The notes beneath the pieces were generated by a model. That model did not search any database and was not told the origin of the DNA. It worked only from the letters and a program-made list of their open reading frames with translations. Below are positions 25,823 to 33,712 of a stretch of 37,456 nucleotides of DNA, in pieces. The stretch is taken from positions 1 to 37,456 of the forward strand of contig JAUJFZ010000009.1 in NCBI GenBank assembly GCA_030441535.1, read 5' to 3'. The position numbers were made by a program, and so were the translations under genes. Every line of letters starts with the position of its first letter. Within the stretch, counting starts at the first letter, position 1. The DNA comes from Betaproteobacteria bacterium LSUCC0117 (GTDB lineage Bacteria > Pseudomonadota > Gammaproteobacteria > Burkholderiales > Burkholderiaceae_C).

Positions 25823-25836
25823 ATCGTCGATACGAT
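25823..25836. promoter_or_regulatory. Possible operator between tupR-like gene and tupA
   Basis: ATCGT-CGAT-ACGAT is a perfect 5-bp inverted repeat with a 4-bp spacer in the divergent promoter region. It is a candidate binding site for the TupR-like protein. Confidence 0.35.
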
Positions 25837-25864
25837 ACCGCATCTTGTAACTACTCGACGCCAA

Positions 25865-26683
25865 ATGAAACTCCTCAAATTTTCCCGTTCAGTACTTCTT
25901 CTTTGCCTCTCAAGTGTCGCCCTAACGGTCTCAGCGCAAGACAAAACCATTCAAATGGCCTCGACGACTTCCACTGAGCAATCGGGCCTCTTTGCGCACC
26001 TGCTGCCAAAATTCCAAGCAGCCACTGGCATCACCGTCAAAGTCACAGCGGTAGGCACAGGCCAGGCGATCGACATCGCCAAACGCGGTGATGCGGATGT
26101 CTTGTTTGTGCACAACCAAAGCGCAGAAGAGAAATTTGTAGCGGAGGGTTACAGCGTCAAGCGGTACCCAGTCATGTACAACGACTTCGTATTGATTGGC
26201 CCCAAAGCCGATCCTGCAAATGTGGCAGGGAACGACATAACCGCGGCACTCAAAAAAATCGCCAGCGTTAACGCCTCTTTCATTTCCCGGGGTGACCGTA
26301 GCGGAACCCACAGCGCAGAATTAAGGCACTGGGATGCGGCAGGCCTCAAGGATGCACAAGGCAAAGGCTACCGAGCGTGCGGTTGTGGGATGGGCCCCGC
26401 GCTCAACATGGCGTCAGCCATGAACGCTTACGTTCTGAGCGACCGCGCAACGTGGCTGAACTTTGGTAATCCGGGTGATTTAAAGATCGTGGTTTCTGGG
26501 GATAAACGCCTGTTCAATCAATACGGGGTGATGGTCGTCAACCCCGCGAAACACCCGCACGTAAACGCAGCCGACGCTCAAGCCTTTGTTGACTGGATCA
26601 CATCACCTAAAGGTCAAAGTACCATCGCAGCGTACAAAATTAACGATGAATCGCTATTCTTCCCCAATGCTGACACTCGCTGA
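25865..26683 (+). CDS. tupA: Tungstate-binding protein TupA-like
   Basis: The 272-aa periplasmic protein has a Sec signal peptide (LLLCLSSVALTVSA, cleavage before QDKTIQ) and the TupA-type oxyanion motif TTSTEQSGLF near the mature N-terminus. RGDADVLFVHNQSAEEKFV and SRGDRSGTHSAE are further family segments. It would hand tungstate to a TupB permease and TupC ATPase, but neither is in this window: the next genes are unrelated and on the other strand. A clear ribosome binding site is not visible. The gene is intact, so it may work with permease genes elsewhere. Confidence 0.85.
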   Translation: MKLLKFSRSVLLLCLSSVALTVSAQDKTIQMASTTSTEQSGLFAHLLPKFQAATGITVKVTAVGTGQAIDIAKRGDADVLFVHNQSAEEKFVAEGYSVKRYPVMYNDFVLIGPKADPANVAGNDITAALKKIASVNASFISRGDRSGTHSAELRHWDAAGLKDAQGKGYRACGCGMGPALNMASAMNAYVLSDRATWLNFGNPGDLKIVVSGDKRLFNQYGVMVVNPAKHPHVNAADAQAFVDWITSPKGQSTIAAYKINDESLFFPNADTR

Positions 26684-26704
26684 TCTATGTTTGGGAAAAA
26701 CAAG

Positions 26705-26770
26705 CCCGTACCTGCTCGCGACCCGGAAGCTCAATGACCACATACCGTGCAGCGCTAGTTTGACTGGTCA
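26705..26770 (-). pseudogene. DUF1330 gene fragment
   Basis: On the minus strand it reads SAARYVVIELPGREQ, nearly identical at DNA and protein level to the centre of the DUF1330 gene at 29349-29642 (SAARYVVIEFPSREQ). Only about 60 bp remain, squeezed between tupA and the amidohydrolase. The fragment has the same orientation as the intact gene. Confidence 0.8.
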
Positions 26771-26776
26771 TTTGGG

Positions 26777-27703
26777 CTACCCTCTCCCACCGTGAATCGG
26801 GAAATCATATAAAACCGCAGGGTTCTCAACCAGCACCTGGCGGCGGTGCATGGGTTCTGGCAACCATCGACCGATCAGGTCAACTAGGTCGGCATCGTTG
26901 GGCATGGCGCCTTTGAGCATGACATGCGGCCAGTCGCTTCCCCAGACCAGCCGCTCAGGCGCTGCTGCCAGCAGCGCACTCACCCACTCGTCGCAGGGCG
27001 CATAGGGCAACGGCTCCCGAGTCAAACGGTAAGGGCCAGTGAGTTTCACCCATGCGCGCCCGGTCGCCATCAACTGCAACAGCGCCTGAAAGCCTACATC
27101 CGTCACATTGCGGCCGATCGTTGGATACCCTAGATGCCCAAATACCACAGGCACTGCCAGGGTCTGCAAGGCCATAAGATCCTGCGGACAAGCATCGACA
27201 TGGGCCAACAACTCCAGATGCCAACCTATCGGTGCAATGCGTTCCGCCAGCGCGTGAAGCATCGCCATAGGTAACGTACCACCGGCGTCGTGTCGATCTA
27301 CCAAATTGACGCGCAATCCACGCACACCCGCCTTATGCCAATGAGCAAGTTCTTCCGGCGTCACATCCTCATGCGCAACCGCAACGCCGCGCAGTCGGTT
27401 CGGATCGAGCGCCAAGGTGTCGAGCAGTAGACGGTTATCCGCCCCGTAGATGCTCGGCTGTACCAGAACGGCACGCTGCAATCCGGTGCGTGACAACATG
27501 TGCAGATAGTCCTTGGCCATGCAATCGAAAGGTGTGTAGACACGCGCCGCTGACAGTGGGTACCGCGCCAGCGGACCAATGACGTGGGCGTGAGAGTCGC
27601 AGGCCCCATCCGGTAGGCGCACTCCTGGTTGCCGCGGATGAAAATCCGGAGCGGCACACGGCGGCGCCATATCGTGTGCCAGTGTCGGTGTCGGCGTGCT
27701 CAC
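26777..27703 (-). CDS. Amidohydrolase-2 family hydrolase (LigI/PMDC-like)
   Basis: The 308-aa protein is of the TIM-barrel amidohydrolase 2 family that includes 2-pyrone-4,6-dicarboxylate lactonase and sulfolactone/lactone hydrolases. DSHAHVIG gives the HxH metal motif, GHLGYP the later His, and WGSDWPH the Asp acting as general base. It starts with GTG overlapping the stop of the PcaD-like gene by 4 nt; an ATG 12 codons later is possible. The pairing with a lactonase-like hydrolase suggests two sequential hydrolyses of a ring-cleavage product. The substrate is not evident. Confidence 0.83.
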   Translation of the reverse strand: MSTPTPTLAHDMAPPCAAPDFHPRQPGVRLPDGACDSHAHVIGPLARYPLSAARVYTPFDCMAKDYLHMLSRTGLQRAVLVQPSIYGADNRLLLDTLALDPNRLRGVAVAHEDVTPEELAHWHKAGVRGLRVNLVDRHDAGGTLPMAMLHALAERIAPIGWHLELLAHVDACPQDLMALQTLAVPVVFGHLGYPTIGRNVTDVGFQALLQLMATGRAWVKLTGPYRLTREPLPYAPCDEWVSALLAAAPERLVWGSDWPHVMLKGAMPNDADLVDLIGRWLPEPMHRRQVLVENPAVLYDFPIHGGRG

Positions 27704-28521
27704 TGATAGCGTTTATTTGCTGATGCTGATGACGCGGCTTGCGTGGAAATAAAGTCAAACAGCAATTGCGTAAATTGTGCTGGTTTTTCGATGTTGGCAA
27801 GGTGAGCAGCATCGTCGATAACATGCAAAACCGCTCCCGGAATCTCGTTTTGTAAAACCTGAGATTGCGCTAGGGTGCACGCCGGGTCCTCGCGCCCTAC
27901 TATCACTTGTGTAGGCGCCTTAATCTGTTTGAGTAGGTCGGTTTGCGACATATCACGGACCGCTGAAGCGCAGCCTATATAGCCTTCAAGTGGCGTCGTT
28001 AGGATCATGCGCCGGACCTCATCGATGGTGTCAGCCGCTTTGATAACGAAGTCGGGGACAAACCAGCGCTTAATCGTTCCGTCAGCCAAACCGGCAATAC
28101 CCTTCTCACGCGCGGTGCTCAGGCGGTCATTCCACATCGCTGGCGTCGGCATCTCACTGGCTGTGTCGCACAGTGAAAGTGACAATACCTTATCCGGATG
28201 ACGAATCGCAAGCTGTTGGCCGATCATGCCACCCATGGAAAGGCCGGCGAAGTGCACTGGGCCGACACCAGTGAAAGCGATCAGGGCCGCGGCGTCATCG
28301 GCGAGTTGCTCAATACTGTAGGGCGCAGCGGTCACCTCCGATTCACCGTGACCGCGTGTGTCATACCGTAACACCCGAAACGCAGCAAGCAACGCCGGCA
28401 ACTGCGGCTTCCACATGTTGAGGTTGGACATCAAACTGTTTGACAACATGACGACTGGCGCATCATCGGGGCCTTCAAGTTCGTAATGAAGTCGTACGCT
28501 GGGTAAATCGGCTATTGGCAT
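27700..28521 (-). CDS. pcaD: 3-oxoadipate enol-lactonase-like alpha/beta hydrolase
   Basis: The 273-aa alpha/beta hydrolase resembles PcaD, which opens 3-oxoadipate enol-lactone in the protocatechuate branch of the beta-ketoadipate pathway. The nucleophile Ser lies in GLSMGG, the acid in VGREDPAC and the His in DDAAHLANIEKP. RYDTRGHGESE forms the oxyanion region. AAGGA is 8 nt before the ATG. The rest of the pca pathway is absent, and the amidohydrolase coupled to it is not a pca enzyme, so the substrate may be a different lactone. Confidence 0.8.
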   Translation of the reverse strand: MPIADLPSVRLHYELEGPDDAPVVMLSNSLMSNLNMWKPQLPALLAAFRVLRYDTRGHGESEVTAAPYSIEQLADDAAALIAFTGVGPVHFAGLSMGGMIGQQLAIRHPDKVLSLSLCDTASEMPTPAMWNDRLSTAREKGIAGLADGTIKRWFVPDFVIKAADTIDEVRRMILTTPLEGYIGCASAVRDMSQTDLLKQIKAPTQVIVGREDPACTLAQSQVLQNEIPGAVLHVIDDAAHLANIEKPAQFTQLLFDFISTQAASSASANKRYQ

Positions 28522-28673
28522 GTTCGGAGTCCTTTATGTCGTCGCTGTAGAGGCGACGAAATGAGTATAAAGACCTCAACAAAATACGTCTGTCTCGTAA
28601 TGAGCCTCCCTCTGCGAACAGGGATTAAACACGGTAATCATCCCCTTCTTCAAAGGTCCCGGTCCAGTACGAG
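28522..28673. other. Spacer, nothing recognised
   Basis: About 150 nt upstream of the PcaD-like gene contain no gene or clear promoter pair. Confidence 0.4.
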
Positions 28674-29168
28674 TTAACGATCTGAGTCCTGGTCCTGCAT
28701 CAAGCGGATGACCGACTCGAATCGGGCAAGCGGATCTGATTCACTGAGCAGTTGCCGCTTGACTTCCACGCTAAAGGGTAACGCCTCTGCATAGCGATTG
28801 GCTAACCACCCGCACTCATCCAACTGATACGGTGGCAAGATCGGTAACTTGTCGATGACATCTTGTTGTTGTGCCGAAGCGATGACCTTACCGAGTCTAT
28901 CGGCATGCGTTTGAAAATGGCTAGGCACCTCCGTCGATGGATCTTCCGGCAAATAAGTGATGTCGCCCTGCCACACGCCAAGGGCACCCGCGGAGACCTC
29001 GAGTAAATTAAACCGGACTCCACCCTGACACAGGACACGAAAGAATGTGGGCTGCACCTGCTCAAATTTTCGGATATGCGCCGTGCAACCGACGCTGTGA
29101 AGAACGGGGACTTCGCCGGGCACCTGAACTTCTCTGCCGTGTTTAATCGACACCACACCAAAAGGCAC
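28674..29168 (-). pseudogene. Lon-N-domain (substrate-binding domain) protein, N-terminally truncated
   Basis: The remaining 164 codons begin at PFGVVSIKHGREVQVPG, which in this family (stand-alone Lon N-terminal domain proteins, YPL-type) is normally preceded by about 45 residues with the strands LPLFPLGSVLFPGG and FEARY. These are missing, and a TAG lies two codons before the GTG. The rest (VGCTAHIRKFEQV, LPPYQLDECGWLANRYAEAL) looks intact down to the natural C-terminus. It is a 5'-deleted gene, probably not functional. Confidence 0.75.
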
Positions 29169-29348
29169 TTGCTATTCATGACATCGCCTAATCAGGTCGA
29201 GATAACGCACTTCAAAAATTTGAAGCTGAAGCATTCCCTCAGGAAATAAAACACTCGAGAGGGGGAAAAGTGGAATGTTGTGATTCATGAAGAGCGGCTT
29301 ATGCAGCCCCCAAGTGTCAATTCAAATGATTTCGTTAACGGCTTCTGC

Positions 29349-29642
29349 TCAATCCATACCGTCGACTAACGCCACTTGACCTGTCGAGTTGTTCAACCGT
29401 AGCGGCAATATTGATTGATATTCCACGCTGTCGTACCAAGCCTGCGCCTGCTCGCGACTCGGAAACTCAATGACCACATACCGTGCAGCACTCGCTTGAC
29501 CGTCCAACGATGTGGCCATTCCTCCACGCACGCGGTAATGTCCGCCGTAAGCGGCTACCACAGCTGGTACCCGCGCGCTGTAGTGCGCATAACCGTCCAC
29601 ATTGGTTATGGTGATATTCCCTATTACATAGGCTTTTGTCAT
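29349..29642 (-). CDS. DUF1330 family protein
   Basis: The 97-aa small protein has the ferredoxin-like (dimeric alpha/beta barrel) pattern of DUF1330: KAYVIGNITITNVDGYAHYS, GGHYRVRGG and RYVVIEFPSREQAQAWYDS. The length is normal and all conserved segments are present. The family has no established reaction. It has a second, fragmentary copy at 26705-26770. Its 5' side abuts an arm of the scar repeat. Confidence 0.85.
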   Translation of the reverse strand: MTKAYVIGNITITNVDGYAHYSARVPAVVAAYGGHYRVRGGMATSLDGQASAARYVVIEFPSREQAQAWYDSVEYQSILPLRLNNSTGQVALVDGMD

Positions 29643-29687
29643 GTTGACACTCGCTTCAGTATTGCAAAGTAGGCATTGTCATATTAC

Positions 29688-29733
29688 GACTGTTTGGCTT
29701 GAGAGTCTCACACGACGCGTCTGCGAAACTGGC
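29688..29733. repeat. Fragment of the scar-repeat left arm
   Basis: CTGTTTGGCTTGAGAGTCTC and ACACGACGCGTCTGCGAAAC match the beginning of scar copies 1 and 2 (CTGTTTGGATTGAAGGCCTC, AAACGACGCGCCTCAGAAAC) with scattered differences. The tRNA half that follows in the full copies is absent here. Confidence 0.65.
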
Positions 29734-29828
29734 ATCCCCCCAACTCCCTAGACACTTCTCATAGCGCAGTTTGTATAGTTGTTATAAAAACAGAAAAGTG
29801 TGGGGAGAGTGTGCGAGTGAATGCTTTG

Positions 29829-29874
29829 TGAAACACAAAAGAAAACCACACGTTTTCTTTTGTTCGCTGTTTCA
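29829..29874. terminator. Long perfect stem-loop beside the tRNA-Phe fragment
   Basis: ACAAAAGAAAAC (29835-29846) and GTTTTCTTTTGT (29852-29863) pair perfectly over 12 bp with the loop CACAC, flanked by an outer TGAAACA/TGTTTCA pair. It lies 65-110 nt beyond the tRNA-Phe 3' end and is T-rich on the minus strand. It could be a terminator or a protein-binding inverted repeat of an att region. Confidence 0.5.
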
Positions 29875-29938
29875 AAACCGGGCTACGTTCGTGCTACGGA
29901 AATCTGTAGCAGGTTTTCTTGTGCTACACCGCATAAAC

Positions 29939-29983
<45 letters not shown>

Positions 29984-30171
29984 TCACATACTCAATCAAA
30001 ACTTTTCGCTCAAGAGCAACGCGTCCATCGCACTACATGAAGTGCCCCACCCAGAGATATGAGGGGCGTTTGGATTGAGCGCCTCAAACGACGCGCCTCG
30101 GAAACCTAACAAAACCAGCGTGGAAACATAACAATAGTAGTAAAGCGTGTTCATACTACTTTGGGGCGTAG

Positions 30172-30200
30172 AAAAAGCACCTAAGACTTCTCCTAAGTGC
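30172..30200 (-). terminator. tRNA-Val terminator, copy 2
   Basis: On the minus strand GCACTTAGGA and TCTTAGGTGC pair around the loop GAAG and are followed by TTTTTC. It differs from copy 1 only in the loop and tail. Confidence 0.78.
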
Positions 30201-30221
30201 TTGATTTACCATACTAATTAC

Positions 30222-30266
30222 TGGTGGGTGGTACAGGGTTCGAACCTGTGACCCCTGCCGTGTGAA
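30222..30266 (-). pseudogene. tRNA-Val(CAC) 3' half, attachment-site scar copy 2
   Basis: All 45 nt are identical to the tRNA fragment at 21317-21361, including the break in the anticodon loop and the encoded CCA. Confidence 0.85.
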
Positions 30267-30457
30267 CACTGGTAGCAGGTAGCTTTTATTTATATAAATC
30301 AATAGGTTAGGCGATCAAGAATCGCATTTGTAGTATAGCTGTAGCATAGTCAGTAATTACAAGGACCTATCGCGCATCAGATATTTAGAACTATTAGGAC
30401 ATCAAGCGTCAAAAGTTTTGACGCTTGTGCTTTTTCCGCGAGTTGAAGTGGCCGTGA

Positions 30458-30479
30458 CCGTCAAAAATGACGGTTTTTC
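30458..30479 (+). terminator. Rho-independent terminator in scar copy 2
   Basis: CCGTCA and TGACGG form a 6-bp stem with an AAAA loop, followed by TTTTTCT. Weaker equivalents occur at the same place in the copies at 14.67 and 21.56 kb. Confidence 0.6.
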
Positions 30480-30680
30480 TGGGAATTCGAGATTGGTACC
30501 AACCTCTCGCGACCAACTGCATTGCGATGTCTCCAATTGGACTGGTAGGCAATTGGCTGAGAGGTACCACGTCGAATCAACGTGCGAACACTAAGTGCAA
30601 AACATGCTGCAGGATGCACCGTTCCACGCAAGGTTAGGATGTAGCTCTTTCAACCAGAAACATGCGCGATATCAAGACAG

Positions 30681-32024
30681 CTAATCCGAACTCTTCTTTT
30701 CAGCAGACAACAAATGATCGGCTTCGTGTATCAGCGCCTGCATCGAGATTGGCTTTATTGGCCAATGGGAACCTATCAATCTATCGCCCTCCGCTGTCCC
30801 CGCTTTCTTGCGTAGCATATTGATCCAATGAGCACAAAATCGACCTTGACATGCACCCATAGCAAATCGACCGTTTAGGCGAATCTCTCGATTGGTAGGG
30901 TCAGCGCCCAAGTCAAATAAATCAGATAAAGATTTTTTTTCACACCTGCAAATAATTACCTCGTGCGGCAGTTCATCTAAGGCAGACTGCTCATCAACGG
31001 AGTAAATTTTCGCAAGTGTGCTTTGGGCAGCCCTCTCGCGAGACAAAACATCGAGCAGCTCTTTGGTACGAACTTTCATTTCGACTGATTCGACCGGAAA
31101 GACTTGTAACTGTTTAATTACTTCAATTGCTACCGCTTCTCCATGCGCTCTAGAAGCTCTGGCCCCCAGTCCGAGAGCGCAATCACCGGCTTCATGCCAA
31201 ATCGGCATACCAACAGGGCGCATGCCGTAACAGTTTTTAGCAATACCGTCATGGAGCGCTAAAAAATCAGTGTCGAAACAGAGCTTATCGTCCCCCGTGA
31301 AACTTACTCGCAAGCCGCTTGTGCAATGTTCAATTCGCGCGATAAATCGTCCCTCATAAATTGGAACGCCAGCAACCTTCAGCACCTTGATGTAGTTAGC
31401 CGCCTCTAATAAGTAGCCGACTGGAAGTTTTAATGCGTGCCAAAACTTCCTAGACGGCCGAGCTTCCTCAATTACCGCGAGCGGAGGATTTCCGAGGCGA
31501 GTAAGCTGTGCAGCCACTGCCAGCAAAAGTGGGCCAGAACCAGCAAGTAACACACGCTTCTTCGGCGCTCGCAAAGATGTTTTAAGAAGTACCTGCAACG
31601 CACCAGCTGTCATTACCCCAGGTAAATGCCAGCCCATCCGCGGCCTAACCTTCTCTAGAGCGCCAGTCGCGACGATAATCGCTTTGGGTCTTAAACTTAC
31701 GCTAGTTGAGGTAGAAGTGTTGGTGACAACAATCGCACCTGTTGAATCAGTACCCGTATACGTGGAACAAACAGAAACACTCATCAGCTTACGCACACGA
31801 TCGAAGCGCGCCATCAAATCCCGCCAACTAGACTCGTGGACTCCATTCAGGTTGGGGTTTTGTCCCGTTTGAGCTCGTCTCAGGACGGCGCCACCTAACG
31901 TTGTCGCTTGCTCAACTATGTGAACCCTTAAGCCCGATTCAGCGAGCTTACAAGCGGCACTCATGCCGGCCAATCCGCCTCCTACGACTAAAACATCGAA
32001 GGAATGCTCGCCATCACTGCTCAT
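30681..32024 (-). CDS. FAD/BFD-type dehydrogenase alpha subunit (opine oxidase A / HcnB-like)
   Basis: This subunit of about 447 aa has an N-terminal FAD-binding fold (VLVVGGGLAGMSAACKL), a second nucleotide fold near the middle (VLLAGSGPLLLAVAAQL) and a C-terminal Cys cluster (ICRCEKKS, then ACQGRFC) that fits a [2Fe-2S] BFD-like domain. The same layout occurs in opine oxidase subunit A, HcnB and the alpha subunit of D-hydroxyproline dehydrogenases. The start is uncertain: ATG 32024 or in-frame GTG 32036, both overlapping the small Fe-S gene. It is the third gene of the beta-gamma-alpha operon. It probably passes electrons from the flavin subunit towards the quinone pool. Confidence 0.85.
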   Translation of the reverse strand: MSSDGEHSFDVLVVGGGLAGMSAACKLAESGLRVHIVEQATTLGGAVLRRAQTGQNPNLNGVHESSWRDLMARFDRVRKLMSVSVCSTYTGTDSTGAIVVTNTSTSTSVSLRPKAIIVATGALEKVRPRMGWHLPGVMTAGALQVLLKTSLRAPKKRVLLAGSGPLLLAVAAQLTRLGNPPLAVIEEARPSRKFWHALKLPVGYLLEAANYIKVLKVAGVPIYEGRFIARIEHCTSGLRVSFTGDDKLCFDTDFLALHDGIAKNCYGMRPVGMPIWHEAGDCALGLGARASRAHGEAVAIEVIKQLQVFPVESVEMKVRTKELLDVLSRERAAQSTLAKIYSVDEQSALDELPHEVIICRCEKKSLSDLFDLGADPTNREIRLNGRFAMGACQGRFCAHWINMLRKKAGTAEGDRLIGSHWPIKPISMQALIHEADHLLSAEKKSSD

Positions 32025-32277
32025 GACCGTCGCCACGGCTATCGCTTGAATAAAATCTTTCGTTTTCTATGCAGCTGCAGAGGCAGGCCTCTACTGATTC
32101 GCCATTCTCTTTGCGCACTAAACAGGATTGGCATTGGCCAATTCCACAAAAAATTGAATTTGGACGCCCATCTTTAGAGACTGCAAAATTAGAGACTCCG
32201 TGGTGCAAAAGAGCTGTTGCAACAGTATCGTTCTCAGTGAACCCAACTGGCTCATCATTCCAAAAAAATCGTGACAC
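32014..32277 (-). CDS. Small (2Fe-2S) ferredoxin-like dehydrogenase subunit
   Basis: The 87-aa protein has the plant-type ferredoxin half-fold used by HcnA and the gamma subunit of opine and D-hydroxyproline dehydrogenases. FCGIGQCQSC and the later EACLC supply the four cysteines of a [2Fe-2S] cluster. GFTENDTVATALLHHGV is the N-terminal strand-helix. Its GTG start shares one base with the TAG of the beta-subunit gene (TAGTG), and its end overlaps the alpha gene, so the three subunits are translationally coupled. Confidence 0.85.
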   Translation of the reverse strand: MSRFFWNDEPVGFTENDTVATALLHHGVSNFAVSKDGRPNSIFCGIGQCQSCLVRKENGESVEACLCSCIENERFYSSDSRGDGHEQ

Positions 32278-33422
32278 TAAACAACCTCACTCATTTCTTG
32301 AAATCGATTAGGTGAAAAAACATCAAGGACGCCTTTAGGTTCGTCGAATATCGCATCACAAACAGCTCTACCAGCCCATGCCGAGAGACAAATACCATCC
32401 CCCTCAAATCCACTTGCGATCCATGTTCGGCGATGCTGCGGCATCAGTCCAACAATGGGTAATCCATCAGCGACGGCAGCCCTAACGCCGGTGAAGGTTC
32501 GAATAACCCGGCGGTTTTTGAGTACAGGGTAAATGTCCACGGCTTGCTTGATTAAATTACGAATAACTGATACGTCAGTAAAGTCACTTCGTCCATGTGG
32601 CTCTCGGGTACTACCTATTAAATATTGTCCTGTTTCCAATGGATCGATGACAACAGGAGGCGACGAAGTTTCATTTTTCACTAATTGCTTGCTGATTAAA
32701 TACGAACCGGCAGTTATCGATCCCTCCAAAGTCCGCTCGTTTGGTTGCCTCTGATCTGTAATGATAAGTTGGCCTGCACGGGGAAAAATAGGAAGACTTT
32801 CAAACAGATTCAAAGACTGGAGACCAGCAGCACAGACTACTGCTCTGGCTCTAAGTTTCCCAGACTGGCATTGCACAGTGACACTCGAAACCTCCTCCGC
32901 GATATCGATGACTGCATCGCGCCAAAAAAATGCGGCTCCTGATGCACGCAAATAGGCTTGTGTAGCGCCATATCCCAACATATGGCCTTCTCCGTCCAAC
33001 TTCAGGAGTCGCCGAACGCCTGATCCAAAACCGAGGGCAACAGCCTTTTGGTTTGGAAGATCTGCAACCACCTTTACTTGATTCCCTAGCTTTCGCAACT
33101 TGATAGCTAACGCATCCAGAGCCCCCTCCTCCGCTTCATCTGTCGCAACGAAAAAGCTCGGCCGTGCATGAAAAATACCGGCTAGGGGACCATTTTTTTT
33201 CGCAAGCTCTTTTGAGTATTCGAGGGATTCGTAGGCCACGTCAGCAAGAATACCTTCCCGCTTACTCGCGACGGATACTGCACCATCGCTAGCCCCAGAC
33301 GCGCCTGCAGCAGGGCCGATACCATCCACTACAGCGACACGCACCCCTCTCTGAGCTGCATGCCAGGCAACAGAGGCGCCAACAATTCCCGCCCCCACCA
33401 CAACCAGATCAAATTCTTGCAT
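32277..33422 (-). CDS. FAD-dependent amine dehydrogenase beta subunit (DAO family, opine oxidase B / HcnC-like)
   Basis: The 381-aa flavoprotein is of the D-amino-acid/glycine oxidase (DAO) family. It binds FAD at the N-terminus (DLVVVGAGIVGASVAWHAAQ) and has AGASGASDGAVSVASKR after it, plus the C-terminal FTGVRAAVADGLPIVG and GFEGDGICLSAWAGRAV. It is the catalytic, substrate-oxidising subunit, acting on a secondary or primary amine such as an opine, a D-imino acid or glycine. First gene of its operon, divergent from the amino-acid ABC importer that probably brings in its substrate. Confidence 0.87.
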   Translation of the reverse strand: MQEFDLVVVGAGIVGASVAWHAAQRGVRVAVVDGIGPAAGASGASDGAVSVASKREGILADVAYESLEYSKELAKKNGPLAGIFHARPSFFVATDEAEEGALDALAIKLRKLGNQVKVVADLPNQKAVALGFGSGVRRLLKLDGEGHMLGYGATQAYLRASGAAFFWRDAVIDIAEEVSSVTVQCQSGKLRARAVVCAAGLQSLNLFESLPIFPRAGQLIITDQRQPNERTLEGSITAGSYLISKQLVKNETSSPPVVIDPLETGQYLIGSTREPHGRSDFTDVSVIRNLIKQAVDIYPVLKNRRVIRTFTGVRAAVADGLPIVGLMPQHRRTWIASGFEGDGICLSAWAGRAVCDAIFDEPKGVLDVFSPNRFQEMSEVV

Positions 33423-33712
33423 TGACGTTTTTTGCTCTTTTTGTCGAGTTCATCTTAGCGAAAATTACCGGTCAGCAATTACAAAATAGCCTCCGATACC
33501 TATAATTTTTTTAAAGGCAAAATGAGAGAAATAGCGAGATATCAGCGTTTACCCGAATCTAAATACAAATAAATTTATAGGATGAAAGGACTTATTTGTA
33601 TTGAGACCAAGACCTCTGTTCGTTAAAGTGAATCGCCTCATAGCCCGCTGGGTGGGGGCTAAATCTTTAAAACACCAACGCGCCTCGAGAGACGCAGCCA
33701 ACTGGAGTAATC
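33423..33712. other. Divergent promoter region of the dehydrogenase and ABC operons
   Basis: This 290-nt region is A/T-rich with no gene. Promoters for both operons must be here, and the LysR-type regulator encoded at 36074-37006 probably binds here. I find no unambiguous T-N11-A operator or -35/-10 pair. Confidence 0.5.

Larger units (their letters stand above)
30064..30480. repeat. Scar repeat, copy 2 (with tRNA-Val 3' half)
   Basis: It has the same order and high identity as 21160-21570: left arm, terminator, tRNA-Val 3' half, right arm with GTAGC motifs, and the palindrome GCGTCAAAAGTTTTGACGC (30406-30424). It ends with the hairpin CCGTCA-AAAA-TGACGG followed by TTTTTCT (30458-30479), a rho-independent terminator on the plus strand. 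Direct repetition with copy 1 flanks an 8.9-kb module. Confidence 0.87.

Noticed and set aside
29210..29225. Small palindrome CTTCAAA-AA-TTTGAAG
   Set aside because: It is in A/T-rich spacer with no T-run or neighbouring start, so no function can be argued.
30490..30580. Imperfect inverted repeats (ACCTCTC/GAGAGGT) and repeated TGGTACC and CAATTGG
   Set aside because: Arms are short and far apart, with no sign of a conserved RNA or element.
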